Made by a program: the position numbers and the translations under genes. This document shows, piece after piece, positions 16,905 to 24,375 of a stretch of DNA of 64,000 nucleotides. The notes under the pieces are model-generated. The model saw only the letters and a list, made by a program, of their open reading frames with translations. It was not told the DNA's origin and did not search any database. This stretch comes from Iamia sp. SCSIO 61187 (GTDB lineage: Bacteria; Actinomycetota; Acidimicrobiia; Acidimicrobiales; Iamiaceae): contig NZ_CP050948.1 in the NCBI RefSeq assembly GCF_019443745.1, forward strand, positions 3,290,001 through 3,354,000, given 5' to 3'. Numbering within the stretch: position 1 is the stretch's first letter; each line of letters starts with the position of its first letter.

Positions 16905-18260
16905 CTAGCCCAGCAGGGAGCGGAGCTGCTCGGTGCCGATGGGGTGGGCGCCGCGCTGGCGGGCACCGGTGCGGACCCGCCGGTCGTCGGACGCCACCAC
17001 GACGGGCCGATCCGGGGGGAGCCGGTCGACGAGGTCGAGGATGACGTCGTCGGCCTCGACGCCCGCCGGGGTGAAGCGGACGTCGACCCGGCGCGACGCC
17101 GAGCGCCGCCACGCCTCCTCGACGCCGTCGAACACGACGGTGGCGTCGACACCGACGCGGGCCTCCAGCTGGTCGAGGGCATCGACCAGGCGCCGCCGCT
17201 GCTCGGGCAGGTCGCGCCCGGGCCAGGTCGCCATGGTGGCGTTGTACCCGTCGACCAGCAGGGCGCAGCCGTCGAGGCGGACGAGGTGGGCGGCGGCCTC
17301 GGGGGAGTCGTCGTGGAGCCCGCCCGGGAGCGACGGGCGCTGCCGCCGGGCCGGGCCGGGGCCCTCGGGGCGGCGGGGACGGCGGGCCGGCTCGGGCGCC
17401 ACCGGGCGGAACGTGGCGGCGAGGGCGTCGAGGGCCCGGGCCAGCTCGGCGGCCGACCGGGCCGCCGAGCCGACGGCGGCAGCCGCCGCGCCCCGGTCGA
17501 TCGGTGGCTCCGCCGGTGCGGCGGCGACGACCGGTGCCGGCCGGTCGGGGTCCGATCCGCCCGCCGGCGGGCGGGCCGCCGCGGTCGGCGCCGCGGCAGG
17601 GTCGGGCGCCGGGGCCGGGGCGATGGCCTGGACCGCGGCGGCGCGCGCCGCCTCGGCCGCGGCCAGGGCGGTGCGGGCCTCCCGGAGCTCGGCGTGGGCG
17701 CGGGCGTGGAGGGCCTCCTCCCGCTTGAGGGCCCGGACGGCGGCGGCCCGCTCGTCGGCGGCCGCGACGGCGCGGGCCCCGTCCTCCTCGGCCCGGCGGG
17801 TGGCGGCCTCGACGTCCTCGCGCAGGGCTGCGACCTCGGCCCGGAGCCGATCGAGGTCGGCCCGGGCCCGGTCGCGGTCCTCCTCGGCCCGGCGCCGGGC
17901 CCGCCGCTCGCGGTCGAGGGCGCGTCGGGCGTCGGCCTCGGCGGCGGCGTCGGCCTGGCGCTGCACCAGCTCCTCGAGCTGGTCCTCCCACCCCGGGGGG
18001 CGGGTCAGCCACAGCCGCCCGGCGTCGTCGAGCTCCTCGGGGGCGACCGCCTCGGCCACCAGGGCCCGGAAGGCGTCGTCGTCGCCGGCCCGATCGGCGG
18101 CGGCGAGGGCCCGGCTGCCGACCCGCGCCATCGACAGCACCGGGCGCAGCCGCCCCGGCACCGGCACGCCGTCGGCGTCGGCCCGCCGGCCCACGGCGAT
18201 GGCCACCTCGAGCACCTCGCGCAGGAGCGCGGTGCGGGCCGTGCGGTTCGGGGACACCAT
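16905..18260 (-). CDS. NYN-domain RNase-like protein with coiled coil
   Basis: A 451-residue protein in three parts. An N-terminal helical region comes first, then a long Ala/Arg/Glu coiled coil (about 110-210) and a Pro/Ala linker, and finally a C-terminal NYN (PIN-like, YacP type) domain from about 325: CALLVDGYNATMATW, VDATVVFDGVEEAW, GVEADDVILDLVDRLPPDRPVVVASDDRRV. The conserved acidic residues (D in VDGYN, D in FDG, DD in ADD, DD in SDD) that bind metal in NYN RNases are present. The likely role is RNA cleavage or processing. It begins 18 nt after the zinc-ribbon stop, so the two are co-transcribed. Confidence 0.85.
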   Translation of the reverse strand: MVSPNRTARTALLREVLEVAIAVGRRADADGVPVPGRLRPVLSMARVGSRALAAADRAGDDDAFRALVAEAVAPEELDDAGRLWLTRPPGWEDQLEELVQRQADAAAEADARRALDRERRARRRAEEDRDRARADLDRLRAEVAALREDVEAATRRAEEDGARAVAAADERAAAVRALKREEALHARAHAELREARTALAAAEAARAAAVQAIAPAPAPDPAAAPTAAARPPAGGSDPDRPAPVVAAAPAEPPIDRGAAAAAVGSAARSAAELARALDALAATFRPVAPEPARRPRRPEGPGPARRQRPSLPGGLHDDSPEAAAHLVRLDGCALLVDGYNATMATWPGRDLPEQRRRLVDALDQLEARVGVDATVVFDGVEEAWRRSASRRVDVRFTPAGVEADDVILDLVDRLPPDRPVVVASDDRRVRTGARQRGAHPIGTEQLRSLLG

Positions 18261-18278
18261 GGCTGCGCCCCGGTCCCT

Positions 18279-18500
18279 CTAGCCCTCGGTGAGCGTCTCC
18301 ACCGCTCCGCTGGGGCCGCACCACCCGCACTCCACCGACTCGACGTCCTCGGCCAGCACCTCGCTGCTCTCGACGGTGAGCTCGCCGCCCACCGTGTAGT
18401 GGTGGAACGAGCGGGTGCGTCGCGTCGCGGTGACGTCGAAGCGGGTGAGGTTCCCGCAGGTGGTGCAGCGGTACCGCGTCGCGGTGGTCGATCCGGTCAC
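18279..18500 (-). CDS. Small zinc-ribbon protein
   Basis: A 73-residue protein with two CxxC knuckles, YRCTTCGN near residue 10 and VECGWCGP near 58, flanking beta-rich sequence. This is a typical zinc ribbon that could bind nucleic acid or protein. GTG 18500 is chosen over an upstream in-frame ATG because TACGAT (18507-18512, minus strand) is 6 nt before it, the leaderless pattern, and because the ATG would overlap the divergent promoter. It heads the operon with the NYN and LuxR genes and shares the palindromic operator at 18540-18567 with the divergent nuclease gene. Confidence 0.7.
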   Translation of the reverse strand: MTGSTTATRYRCTTCGNLTRFDVTATRRTRSFHHYTVGGELTVESSEVLAEDVESVECGWCGPSGAVETLTEG

Positions 18501-18539
18501 GCCGGCATCGTACCGACCACCCGTCCCGGCCATTGACGT

Positions 18540-18567
18540 CGAACGCACGTACCCGTACGTTCGTTCG
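18540..18567. promoter_or_regulatory. Palindromic operator in divergent promoter of the nuclease gene
   Basis: Arms CGAACGCACGTAC and GTACGTTCGTTCG (12 of 13 pair) flank a CC centre. On the plus strand TTGACG (18533-18538), 17 nt, then TACGTT (18556-18561) and 7 nt to GTG 18569 form a near-ideal promoter. The palindrome fills the spacer and covers the -10 box, the classic position for a repressor. It contains CGAAC and GTTCG half-sites as in actinobacterial LexA boxes, but the spacing differs from the known consensus. Confidence 0.65.
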
Positions 18568-18568
18568 G

Positions 18569-20299
18569 GTGTCGCCTCGTCGCCCCTCCGCCGTGCTCGG
18601 TCAGGCCAGCCTCGACGACCTCGGGACCCCGCTCCACCAGGTCACCTTCTGCGTCATCGACATCGAGACCACCGGGGGCGTGGCCGCCGACGGCGGGATC
18701 ACCGAGATCGGCGCCGTGCGGCTCCGGGGCGGCGAGGAGCTGGGGACGTTCCAGACCCTCGTCAACCCGGGGGTGTCGGTCCCGCCCCAGATCACCGTCC
18801 TCACCGGCATCACCGACGCCATGCTCGTCCCCGCCCCCCGCCTGGGGCCGGTGCTCTCGGCGCTCCGGGAGTTCGTGGGCGATGCGGTCATCGTCGGCCA
18901 CAACGTCCGCTACGACCTCGGGTTCCTGAACGCGGCGCTGGAGGCCCACGGCGACACCCGCTTCACCAACGAGTCGGTCGACACCTGCGCCCTGGCCCGC
19001 CGGCTGGTCCGCGACGAGGTGCCCAACTGCCGGCTCGGGACCCTCGCCCGGGCGTTCCGCCTCCCCCACCGGCCGACGCACCGGGCCCTCGACGACGCCC
19101 TCGCCACCGGGCACCTCCTCCACGTGCTGCTCGAACGGGCCGCCGGGCTCGGCGTCCTCGGCCTCGACGACCTGCTCGGCCTGCCCACCATGGCGGGCCA
19201 CCCGCAGGCGGCGAAGCTGAAGATGACCCAGGGCCTGCCCCGGGCCCCGGGGGTGTACCGCTTCCGCGACCGCGGGGGACGGGTGCTCTACGTGGGCAAG
19301 GCCACCGACCTGCGGTCCCGGGTGCGCTCGTACTTCTCGAGCGACGAGCGCCGGAAGGTCGGCCAGCTCCTGCGCGAGACCGAGGCCGTCGACACCGTCG
19401 TGTGCTCGAGCACCCTGGAGGCGGCGGTGCTCGAGCTGCGCCTCATCCGCAGCCTCGACCCCCGGTTCAACCGGCAGGGGCGGGCCCGGGGCCGGCCGAC
19501 CTGGGTCCGGCTCACGCCCGAGCGCTACCCGCGCCTGTCCGTGGTCAAGGCCGTGCGCGGCGACCCCGCCGACCACCTCGGACCCTTCCCGAACCACCGG
19601 GCCGCAGCGCGGGTCGTCGAGGCGGTCCAGACCGCGCTGCCCATCCGGCGGTGCTCGGGGGCGGCCGGCCGGCGCGAAGCGCCGTGCGCCGCCGCCCAGC
19701 TGGGCCGGGCCCTGTGCCCGTGCGCCGGCGACCTGGACCCCGCCGTCTACGGCCGCGTCGTGGCCGCCGTACGGGCCGGGTGGGGCCCCCGACCCGACGT
19801 CATCCTCTCGCCGCTGGCCGAGCGGATGGACGCCCTCGCCGCCGCCGAGCGCTTCGAGGAGGCGGCCGAGGTGCGCGAGCGAGCGGCCGCCGTCGTGGCG
19901 ATCCTCCGGCGGCGCCGCCGCATCGACGCCCTCCGGGCCTCGGGACGCACCGAGCTGGCCCTTCCCGGAGGCGCCGGGGCCGTCCTGGAGGACGGGCTGC
20001 TGGTGGCGGCGTGGGGCGCCGACGGCCAGGTGCGCAGCCTCGACATCGTGGCCGGCGCCCCGACGCCCGACCCCGTCCTCGACCCCGAGGGGGCCGACGC
20101 CGAGCGGCTGTGCGTGGCGGCCTGGCTCGACCGGGCCCTCGGCCGGGTCACGGTGGCGAGCAGCACCGGCGGGCTGGTGTCGCTCTGGCCGCCGCTGCCG
20201 GAGATGCGACCGCGGGACGCCGGCCCCGCTCCCCGCCGCGACCGGGCCGACGCCCCCCGCCCGGGCCGCCGCCCCGCCCTGGCCCCCGTTCCGTTCTGA
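18569..20299 (+). CDS. DEDDh exonuclease fused to GIY-YIG (UvrC-like) nuclease
   Basis: A 576-residue DNA-repair protein. The N-terminal DnaQ-like 3'-5' exonuclease has CVIDIETTG (D31, E33), GHNVRYDLGFL and the C-terminal acidic site HRALDDALATG. It is followed by a GIY-YIG domain (about 225-300: APGVYRFRDRGGRVLYVGKA, TDLRSRVRSYF) and a UVR-like helix pair RFEEAAEVRERAAAV near 430. This fusion is known in actinobacteria, commonly annotated as DEDD exonuclease domain protein. It lacks the UvrC C-terminal RNase H-like nuclease and HhH parts. GTG 18569 follows a TTGACG-17-TACGTT promoter; a TTG start at 18533 would be the -35 box itself. Confidence 0.87.
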   Translation: MSPRRPSAVLGQASLDDLGTPLHQVTFCVIDIETTGGVAADGGITEIGAVRLRGGEELGTFQTLVNPGVSVPPQITVLTGITDAMLVPAPRLGPVLSALREFVGDAVIVGHNVRYDLGFLNAALEAHGDTRFTNESVDTCALARRLVRDEVPNCRLGTLARAFRLPHRPTHRALDDALATGHLLHVLLERAAGLGVLGLDDLLGLPTMAGHPQAAKLKMTQGLPRAPGVYRFRDRGGRVLYVGKATDLRSRVRSYFSSDERRKVGQLLRETEAVDTVVCSSTLEAAVLELRLIRSLDPRFNRQGRARGRPTWVRLTPERYPRLSVVKAVRGDPADHLGPFPNHRAAARVVEAVQTALPIRRCSGAAGRREAPCAAAQLGRALCPCAGDLDPAVYGRVVAAVRAGWGPRPDVILSPLAERMDALAAAERFEEAAEVRERAAAVVAILRRRRRIDALRASGRTELALPGGAGAVLEDGLLVAAWGADGQVRSLDIVAGAPTPDPVLDPEGADAERLCVAAWLDRALGRVTVASSTGGLVSLWPPLPEMRPRDAGPAPRRDRADAPRPGRRPALAPVPF

Positions 20300-20411
20300 G
20301 CCATCGGCGGGCCACCGGTGGCCGACCCCTGCCTCAGAACCGCGGCTGACCGGCACCCGAGCCGTTCTGAGGCACCCATGCGACGCCCGTGGCCGAACCC
20401 TGGCTCAGAAC
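20293..20411. repeat. Paired palindromic element E (two 48-nt units)
   Basis: Units at 20293-20340 and 20364-20411 both begin GTTCTGAG and end CTCAGAAC, 23 nt apart. Unit 1 has the inner palindrome GGCCACCGGTGGCC. Unit 1 begins inside the last codons of the nuclease gene, and unit 2 ends 9 nt before the -10 box TAGCCT of the next gene. Confidence 0.85.
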
Positions 20412-20432
20412 GGAGGCGGGTAGCCTGACGCC

Positions 20433-21098
20433 ATGGCCGAGCTGCTCGTCATCCTCCTCGTGGTGATGCTGGTGTCGGCCCTCGTCATGCTGGCCGGCCT
20501 GGCCCTGGCGGCCCGAGCGATCCGCCGGCGCAACCGGGTCAGCCCCACCGTCGAGACCTCGGCCCCGACCTCGTGGATGGGCGCCCCCACGGCCGGGGCC
20601 CGCCTCCACCGCCGGCTGCGCACGGCCGTCGCCGTGGCCCGGGCGGCCACCGCGGCGGCGCCCTCGGCCGCCCACCTGGCCGACCTCACCGCCGAGCTCG
20701 AGCGCGAGGCCGTCGCCCTCGACACCCACGTCGTGATCGCCGCCCGGCTGAAGGGTCGCGAGGGGCGCCTGCGGATGGCCGCCCTGGCCCAGCAGGTCCG
20801 CAAGGTCGAGCAGGTCGCCTCGCAGGTGTCACTGCTGGCCGCCCAGGCCCAGGCGCCCATGATCGCCCGCGGCCAGGAGTCCGCCCTCGACGACCTGGCC
20901 CGCCAGCTCGACCTGCTGGAGCAGGCCCGGTCCGAGGTCGCCGAGGTCGAGTCCGCCGCCGGCGTCCACCGGGTGAGCCCCTACGCCACCACCACGTCCA
21001 CCGGCACCGGCGCCCGGGCCACCGGGACCGACCCCACCCGGGTCGCCCGGCCCGACCTGGGCAAGCCCGCGCCGGGCCAGGCGGTCCCGGGGACCTAG
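20433..21098 (+). CDS. Hypothetical membrane-anchored protein
   Basis: A 221-residue protein with one N-terminal membrane helix (about 3-28: LLVILLVVMLVSALVMLAGL), then a basic stretch (ARAIRRRNR) and a long Ala-rich helical region likely to form a coiled coil (about 75-175). The C-terminal tail is Thr/Gly/Pro-rich and probably disordered. The basic residues after the helix suggest an outside N-terminus with the bulk in the cytoplasm. No family is recognised. The start lies 6 nt after TAGCCT (20421-20426). It overlaps the trpD stop by 4 nt tail-to-tail (CTAG). Confidence 0.65.
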   Translation: MAELLVILLVVMLVSALVMLAGLALAARAIRRRNRVSPTVETSAPTSWMGAPTAGARLHRRLRTAVAVARAATAAAPSAAHLADLTAELEREAVALDTHVVIAARLKGREGRLRMAALAQQVRKVEQVASQVSLLAAQAQAPMIARGQESALDDLARQLDLLEQARSEVAEVESAAGVHRVSPYATTTSTGTGARATGTDPTRVARPDLGKPAPGQAVPGT

Positions 21099-22171
21099 AG
21101 GCCCTCGGTGCGGGCGGCCACCGAGGTGTGGACCAGGCGGTCGAGGGCCTGGGCCGCCGCCCCCGAGTCGAGGGAGGTCCGGGCCATCTCGATCCCGGCG
21201 TCGTAGCCGTCGGCCCGGCCGGCGGCCACCAGCCCGGCGGCGGCGTTCAGCAGCACGATGTCGCGGTGCGGGCCCTGGTCCCCGGCCAGGACGGCCCGGG
21301 CCAGGCGGGCGTTGGTGGGCGGGTCGCCGCCCCGGAGGTCCTCGAGCCGGGCCGGGCCGAGCCCGTACGCCAGCGGGTCGACCAGCAGCGGGCGCACGTC
21401 GCCGTCGACCACCTCGATCACGTTCGACGTGGTGGTGATGGTGATCTCGTCGAGGCCGTCGCCCCCGTGGACGACGAAGGCCCGCTCGGTCCCGTGCTGC
21501 AGCAGGACCTCGGCCATGCGCTCGGCCATGGTGGGATCGCCCACGCCGACCACGTACCTGCGCACGCGCGCCGGGTTGGCGAGCGGCCCCAGGATGTTGA
21601 ACACCGTCGGCACGCCGAGCTCACGCCGGGTCGGCCCGGCGTGGCGCATGGAGGAGTGGTAGCGGGGCGCGAAGCAGAAGCCGATGCCGGCCTCGGCCAC
21701 GCAGCGGGCGACGCCCTCGGGACCGAGGTCGATGACCACGCCCAGGGCCTCGAGCAGGTCGGCCGACCCGCACGACGACGAGGCCGCCCGGTTGCCGTGC
21801 TTGCACACCTGGCCGCCGGCGCCGGCGACGACGATGGCCGAGATGGTCGACACGTTGATGGAGTGGCTCCGGTCCCCGCCGGTTCCCACGATGTCGACCA
21901 CGCCGTCGAGGGTGGGCAGGTCCACCCGCTCGGACGCGGCGAGCATGGCGTCGAGCAGCCCGCCCATCTCGCTCGTGGTCTCGCCCTTCATCCGCAGGGC
22001 GACGATGAAGGCGGCGATCTGCGACGGCGTGGCCTCGCCGGCGAGGATCTCGGCCATGGCCGAGCGGGCCTCGACCGGCGTCAGGTCCCGGCGCTGGGTG
22101 AGGGCGCCGAGCACGCCCGGCCAGCCCCCCACGTCGGCCAGGGGGATCGGGGCGGGCGAGGCGACGGACAT
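21095..22171 (-). CDS. trpD: Anthranilate phosphoribosyltransferase
   Basis: A 358-residue cytoplasmic enzyme joining anthranilate and PRPP to phosphoribosylanthranilate in tryptophan synthesis. Signatures are DIVGTGGDRSHSINVST (PRPP loop), KHGNRAASSSCGSADLLEALG, HSSMRHAGPTRRELGVPTVF, NILGPLANP and VVHGGDGLDEIT. Length and all substrate residues look normal. The ATG is set 8 nt after TAGGTT on the minus strand; upstream open sequence is antisense to the kinase gene. No other trp genes are adjacent, so the pathway is dispersed in this genome. It shares a 30-bp divergent promoter region with the kinase gene. Confidence 0.93.
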   Translation of the reverse strand: MSVASPAPIPLADVGGWPGVLGALTQRRDLTPVEARSAMAEILAGEATPSQIAAFIVALRMKGETTSEMGGLLDAMLAASERVDLPTLDGVVDIVGTGGDRSHSINVSTISAIVVAGAGGQVCKHGNRAASSSCGSADLLEALGVVIDLGPEGVARCVAEAGIGFCFAPRYHSSMRHAGPTRRELGVPTVFNILGPLANPARVRRYVVGVGDPTMAERMAEVLLQHGTERAFVVHGGDGLDEITITTTSNVIEVVDGDVRPLLVDPLAYGLGPARLEDLRGGDPPTNARLARAVLAGDQGPHRDIVLLNAAAGLVAAGRADGYDAGIEMARTSLDSGAAAQALDRLVHTSVAARTEGL

Positions 22172-22179
22172 GGCGTCCG

Positions 22180-22195
22180 AACCTAGACGTACGCT
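22180..22195. promoter_or_regulatory. Back-to-back -10 boxes of a 30-bp divergent promoter
   Basis: Minus-strand TAGGTT (22180-22185) lies 8 nt from trpD ATG, and plus-strand TACGCT (22190-22195) lies 6 nt from the kinase GTG. Both transcripts would start at or beside their start codons, so the two promoters must compete for space. Confidence 0.6.
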
Positions 22196-22201
22196 CCGGG
22201 C

Positions 22202-22774
22202 GTGGTGACCCCGGTTCGACCTCGGATGATCGCCGTGTGCGGGGTGCCGGGGGCGGGCAAGACGACCCTCGCCCGCGGGGTGGGGGCGGCCCTCCACCTC
22301 CCGGTGGTGGTGCGCGACGACCTCAAGACCGGGGTGGCCGCCTCCCGGCCGGACATCGACTGGTCGGACCCCGAGGTGCGGGCCCGGGTCGGCGGCCAGG
22401 CCTTCGACGACTTCCACCGGGTCATCGACGCGTACCTCGACGCCGGCAGCGCCGTCGTCGTCGAGGCGGCGTGGCACTGGGGGTTCGCCCGCGAGCGGCT
22501 GGCACCCCGCTTCGCCCGGTCCTGCCCCACCATCGTCCACGTCACCGTCGACCGGGCCGTGGCCGCCGCCCGCTACCGGGCCCGCTTCGAGGCCGGCGAG
22601 CGCCACCCGGCCCACCACGACGGCGCCTTCGCCGACGAGATGGACGCCGACGGGTACGACTGGCGGCGGTACCTCCCGCCGCCCGACCTGGGCGTCCCGA
22701 TCGTCACCGTCGACGGGGACCTCCCACCGGCCGACGTCCTGACGGCGACCCTCGCCGCCCTGGGTGAGCCGTGA
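22202..22774 (+). CDS. P-loop small-molecule kinase-like protein
   Basis: A 190-residue AAA_33/zeta-toxin-like P-loop protein. Walker A is CGVPGAGKTTLA (about 13-24), then VVRDDLKTGVA, a DASGSAVVVEAAW-type strand (DAGSAVVVEAAWHWGFARER) and a lid with Arg residues (AARYRARFEAGERHP). The layout matches small kinases such as gluconate- or chloramphenicol-type kinases. The phosphate acceptor cannot be named. The start lies 6 nt after TACGCT. The downstream GNAT gene starts inside its stop (GTGA), so the two are translationally coupled, and a modification pair is possible. Confidence 0.72.
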   Translation: MVTPVRPRMIAVCGVPGAGKTTLARGVGAALHLPVVVRDDLKTGVAASRPDIDWSDPEVRARVGGQAFDDFHRVIDAYLDAGSAVVVEAAWHWGFARERLAPRFARSCPTIVHVTVDRAVAAARYRARFEAGERHPAHHDGAFADEMDADGYDWRRYLPPPDLGVPIVTVDGDLPPADVLTATLAALGEP

Positions 22775-23370
22775 GCGGCGGGCCGGGGGCGGCGGCATCG
22801 ACGCCGAGCGAGCTGCGGACCCAGAGGCTGGTCCTGCGCCGCTGGCGCGACGAGGACCGCGAGCCGTTCGCGGCACTGAACGCCGACCCCGAGGTGACGG
22901 CGACGCTGGCGGGACCCCTGACCCGGGTCGAGAGCGATGCCCTGGTCGACCGCATCGAGGCCTGCTTCGCCGAGCACGGCTTCGGGCTGTGGGCGGTCGA
23001 CGCCCTCGACGCCGCCACCGCCGGCTTCGTCGGGTTCGTGGGCCTGTGGCCGGTCAGCTTCACCGCCCCGTTCACCCCGGCCGTCGAGGTGGGGTGGCGC
23101 CTGGCGACCCGGGCGTGGGGCCACGGCTACGCCCCCGAGGCGGCCCGGGCGGCGCTGGCCGACGGCTTCGCCCGGGTCGGCCTGGCCGAGGTCGTGTCGC
23201 TGACCTGGGAGGGCAACGCGGCCTCGCGCCGGGTGATGGAGAAGCTCGGCATGACCCACGACCCGGCCGACGACTTCCTCCACCCGAACCTGCCGGCCGA
23301 CCACCGCCTCCGCCGCCACGTCCTCTACCGCCTCCCCGCCCCCGCCTCTGTCAACCCTCGTCCACCGTGA
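22771..23370 (+). CDS. GNAT acetyltransferase (RimJ/RimL type)
   Basis: A 199-residue acetyl-CoA-dependent N-acetyltransferase. It begins with the RimJ-like strand LRTQRLVLRRWRDEDREPF, has VEVGWRLATRAWGHGYAPEAARAAL (acetyl-CoA pyrophosphate loop), and ends with VVSLTWEGNAASRRVMEKLGM. Substrate could be a protein N-terminus or a small amine such as an antibiotic; nothing in the sequence decides. GTG 22771 overlaps the kinase stop by 4 nt. Its own stop codon lies in the apex of palindrome B, which probably terminates both this transcript and the convergent one. Confidence 0.82.
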   Translation: MSGGPGAAASTPSELRTQRLVLRRWRDEDREPFAALNADPEVTATLAGPLTRVESDALVDRIEACFAEHGFGLWAVDALDAATAGFVGFVGLWPVSFTAPFTPAVEVGWRLATRAWGHGYAPEAARAALADGFARVGLAEVVSLTWEGNAASRRVMEKLGMTHDPADDFLHPNLPADHRLRRHVLYRLPAPASVNPRPP

Positions 23371-23391
23371 CGGTGGATGACGGTTGACAGA
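23347..23391. repeat. Palindromic repeat (copy B) with stop codon in apex
   Basis: Arms of 22 nt (23347-23368 and 23370-23391), with 20 positions paired, form a near loop-free palindrome TCTGTCAACC...GGTTGACAGA. It covers the 3' end of the GNAT gene, including its TGA, and ends 6 nt before the stop of the convergent GNAT gene. The outer ends match copy A. Confidence 0.85.
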
Positions 23392-23397
23392 ACGGGC

Positions 23398-23967
23398 TCA
23401 GGCCCGGAGCGGGAGGCGGAGCTCGACCTCGCGGATGTCGGGGCTGGGCTCGTAGGGCCGCTCGGCGCCGGTGGGGACGAACCCGAGCGACTCGTGGAAG
23501 GCCCGGGCGTGGGCGTTGCGCTCCACGAGCCACTGCCGGACCTCGACGGCCCCGGTCCCGACGGACCACTCCCGGACGGTCTCGACCAGCACGTCGGCGA
23601 CCCCGACGCGGCGGTACCCGGGGGCCGACCACAGCGACGTCATGGTGACGGCGCCGTCGTCGGTGCGGAAGGCGCTGACCATGCCGGCCACGTCGTCGGC
23701 GACGCGGGCGAACCAGGTGGCCTGGTCGTCGGCGGTGGCGTGGACCTCGGCGACGCGGTCCCACGCCTCGGCCGGCCGGCCGCGGGCGTCGTCGAGGCGC
23801 GTGGTGAAGTCGCCCGGGCTCTCGGCGATGGCGTCGAGCCGGACCCGCCGGAGAAGGTCGCCGTCGTGGGCGCCGATGCGGCCGACGACGGGTCGGGGCG
23901 CGCCCTCCTCAGGCGCTCCGCCGCCGCTGCCGGATGATGCGGCGCCGTTCTCGTTCGGTGCACCCAC
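23398..23967 (-). CDS. GNAT acetyltransferase
   Basis: A 189-residue acetyltransferase with fold motifs LLRRVRLDAIAESPGDF, the strand-loop SLWSAPGYRRVGVADVLVETV (acetyl-CoA binding) and VRQWLVERNAHARAFHESLGF. The GTG start at 23967 overlaps the 3' end of whiB by 59 nt. It is preceded by a strong AAGGAGGGG sequence, though that also encodes WhiB residues, so the exact start is uncertain. An N-terminal Gly/Ser-rich stretch of about 20 residues precedes the fold. Co-transcription with whiB suggests WhiB-linked physiology. The substrate is unknown. Confidence 0.75.
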   Translation of the reverse strand: MGAPNENGAASSGSGGGAPEEGAPRPVVGRIGAHDGDLLRRVRLDAIAESPGDFTTRLDDARGRPAEAWDRVAEVHATADDQATWFARVADDVAGMVSAFRTDDGAVTMTSLWSAPGYRRVGVADVLVETVREWSVGTGAVEVRQWLVERNAHARAFHESLGFVPTGAERPYEPSPDIREVELRLPLRA

Positions 23968-24157
23968 CCCAGATCCCCTCCTTCTCCCGGACTCCGAGGG
24001 CATGCTCCAGGCACAGGTCGACCACGGGACACTGGGCGCAGACGGCCTTGGCGTCAAGGCACTCGTCGTCGTCGTCGCTCGGGTAGAAGATCGTCGGGTC
24101 GAGCCCCTTGCAGGCGGCCTGGCGGCGCCACGGCGGGGTGCTCGGCAGATCGCTCAT
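23909..24157 (-). CDS. WhiB-family iron-sulfur regulator
   Basis: An 82-residue WhiB protein. Cysteines C16, C40, C43 and C49 fit the C-x23-C-x2-C-x5-C cluster pattern, with extra cysteines C33 and C66. GIWGG at 61-65 is the WhiB turn, followed by a basic tail RRRIIRQRRR typical of DNA binding. WhiB proteins hold a [4Fe-4S] cluster and act with the primary sigma factor to control development, redox or resistance genes. ATG 24157 gives a compact protein, though an in-frame GTG lies 4 codons earlier. The 218 bp upstream contain no gene and presumably its leader and promoter. The GNAT gene overlaps its 3' end. Confidence 0.9.
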   Translation of the reverse strand: MSDLPSTPPWRRQAACKGLDPTIFYPSDDDDECLDAKAVCAQCPVVDLCLEHALGVREKEGIWGGCTERERRRIIRQRRRSA

Positions 24158-24375
24158 CAGATCGGTCACGGAGGTCTCGCTTCGCCCCGGCCCGGGGGCA
24201 GATGGTGCAGTTCGGGCCAGAAGGGCGAGCATCGCGTCTGCCCAGGACCCGTGTCCAGAGCGCTGGCGGCTGTTCACATTCCTGACCACTTCGCGCCCGA
24301 AGGGCGGTGAGGGGGACCGAGAGGTGCTGACGACGCCCGAACGCCCGCCGGCCGTCGCCGCTGGTCAGACCGGTG

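Noticed and set aside
16895..17182. N-terminal extension of the LuxR regulator
   Set aside because: The extra sequence overlaps the NYN domain gene in another frame and is low-complexity Ser/Arg; GTG 16894 just after the NYN stop gives a normal LAL protein.
14162..18260. Toxin-antitoxin or defence island around the NYN and LuxR genes
   Set aside because: The NYN protein is large with a coiled coil and no antitoxin-like partner; the neighbours are ordinary regulators, so evidence for defence is absent.
18533..18568. TTG start for the exonuclease/GIY-YIG protein
   Set aside because: TTGACG is the -35 box of a 17-nt-spaced promoter and the stretch holds the operator; GTG 18569 fits leaderless spacing.
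22202..23370. Zeta-toxin module for the small kinase
   Set aside because: No epsilon-type antitoxin is adjacent, and the partner is a GNAT; a metabolic or resistance kinase is at least as likely.
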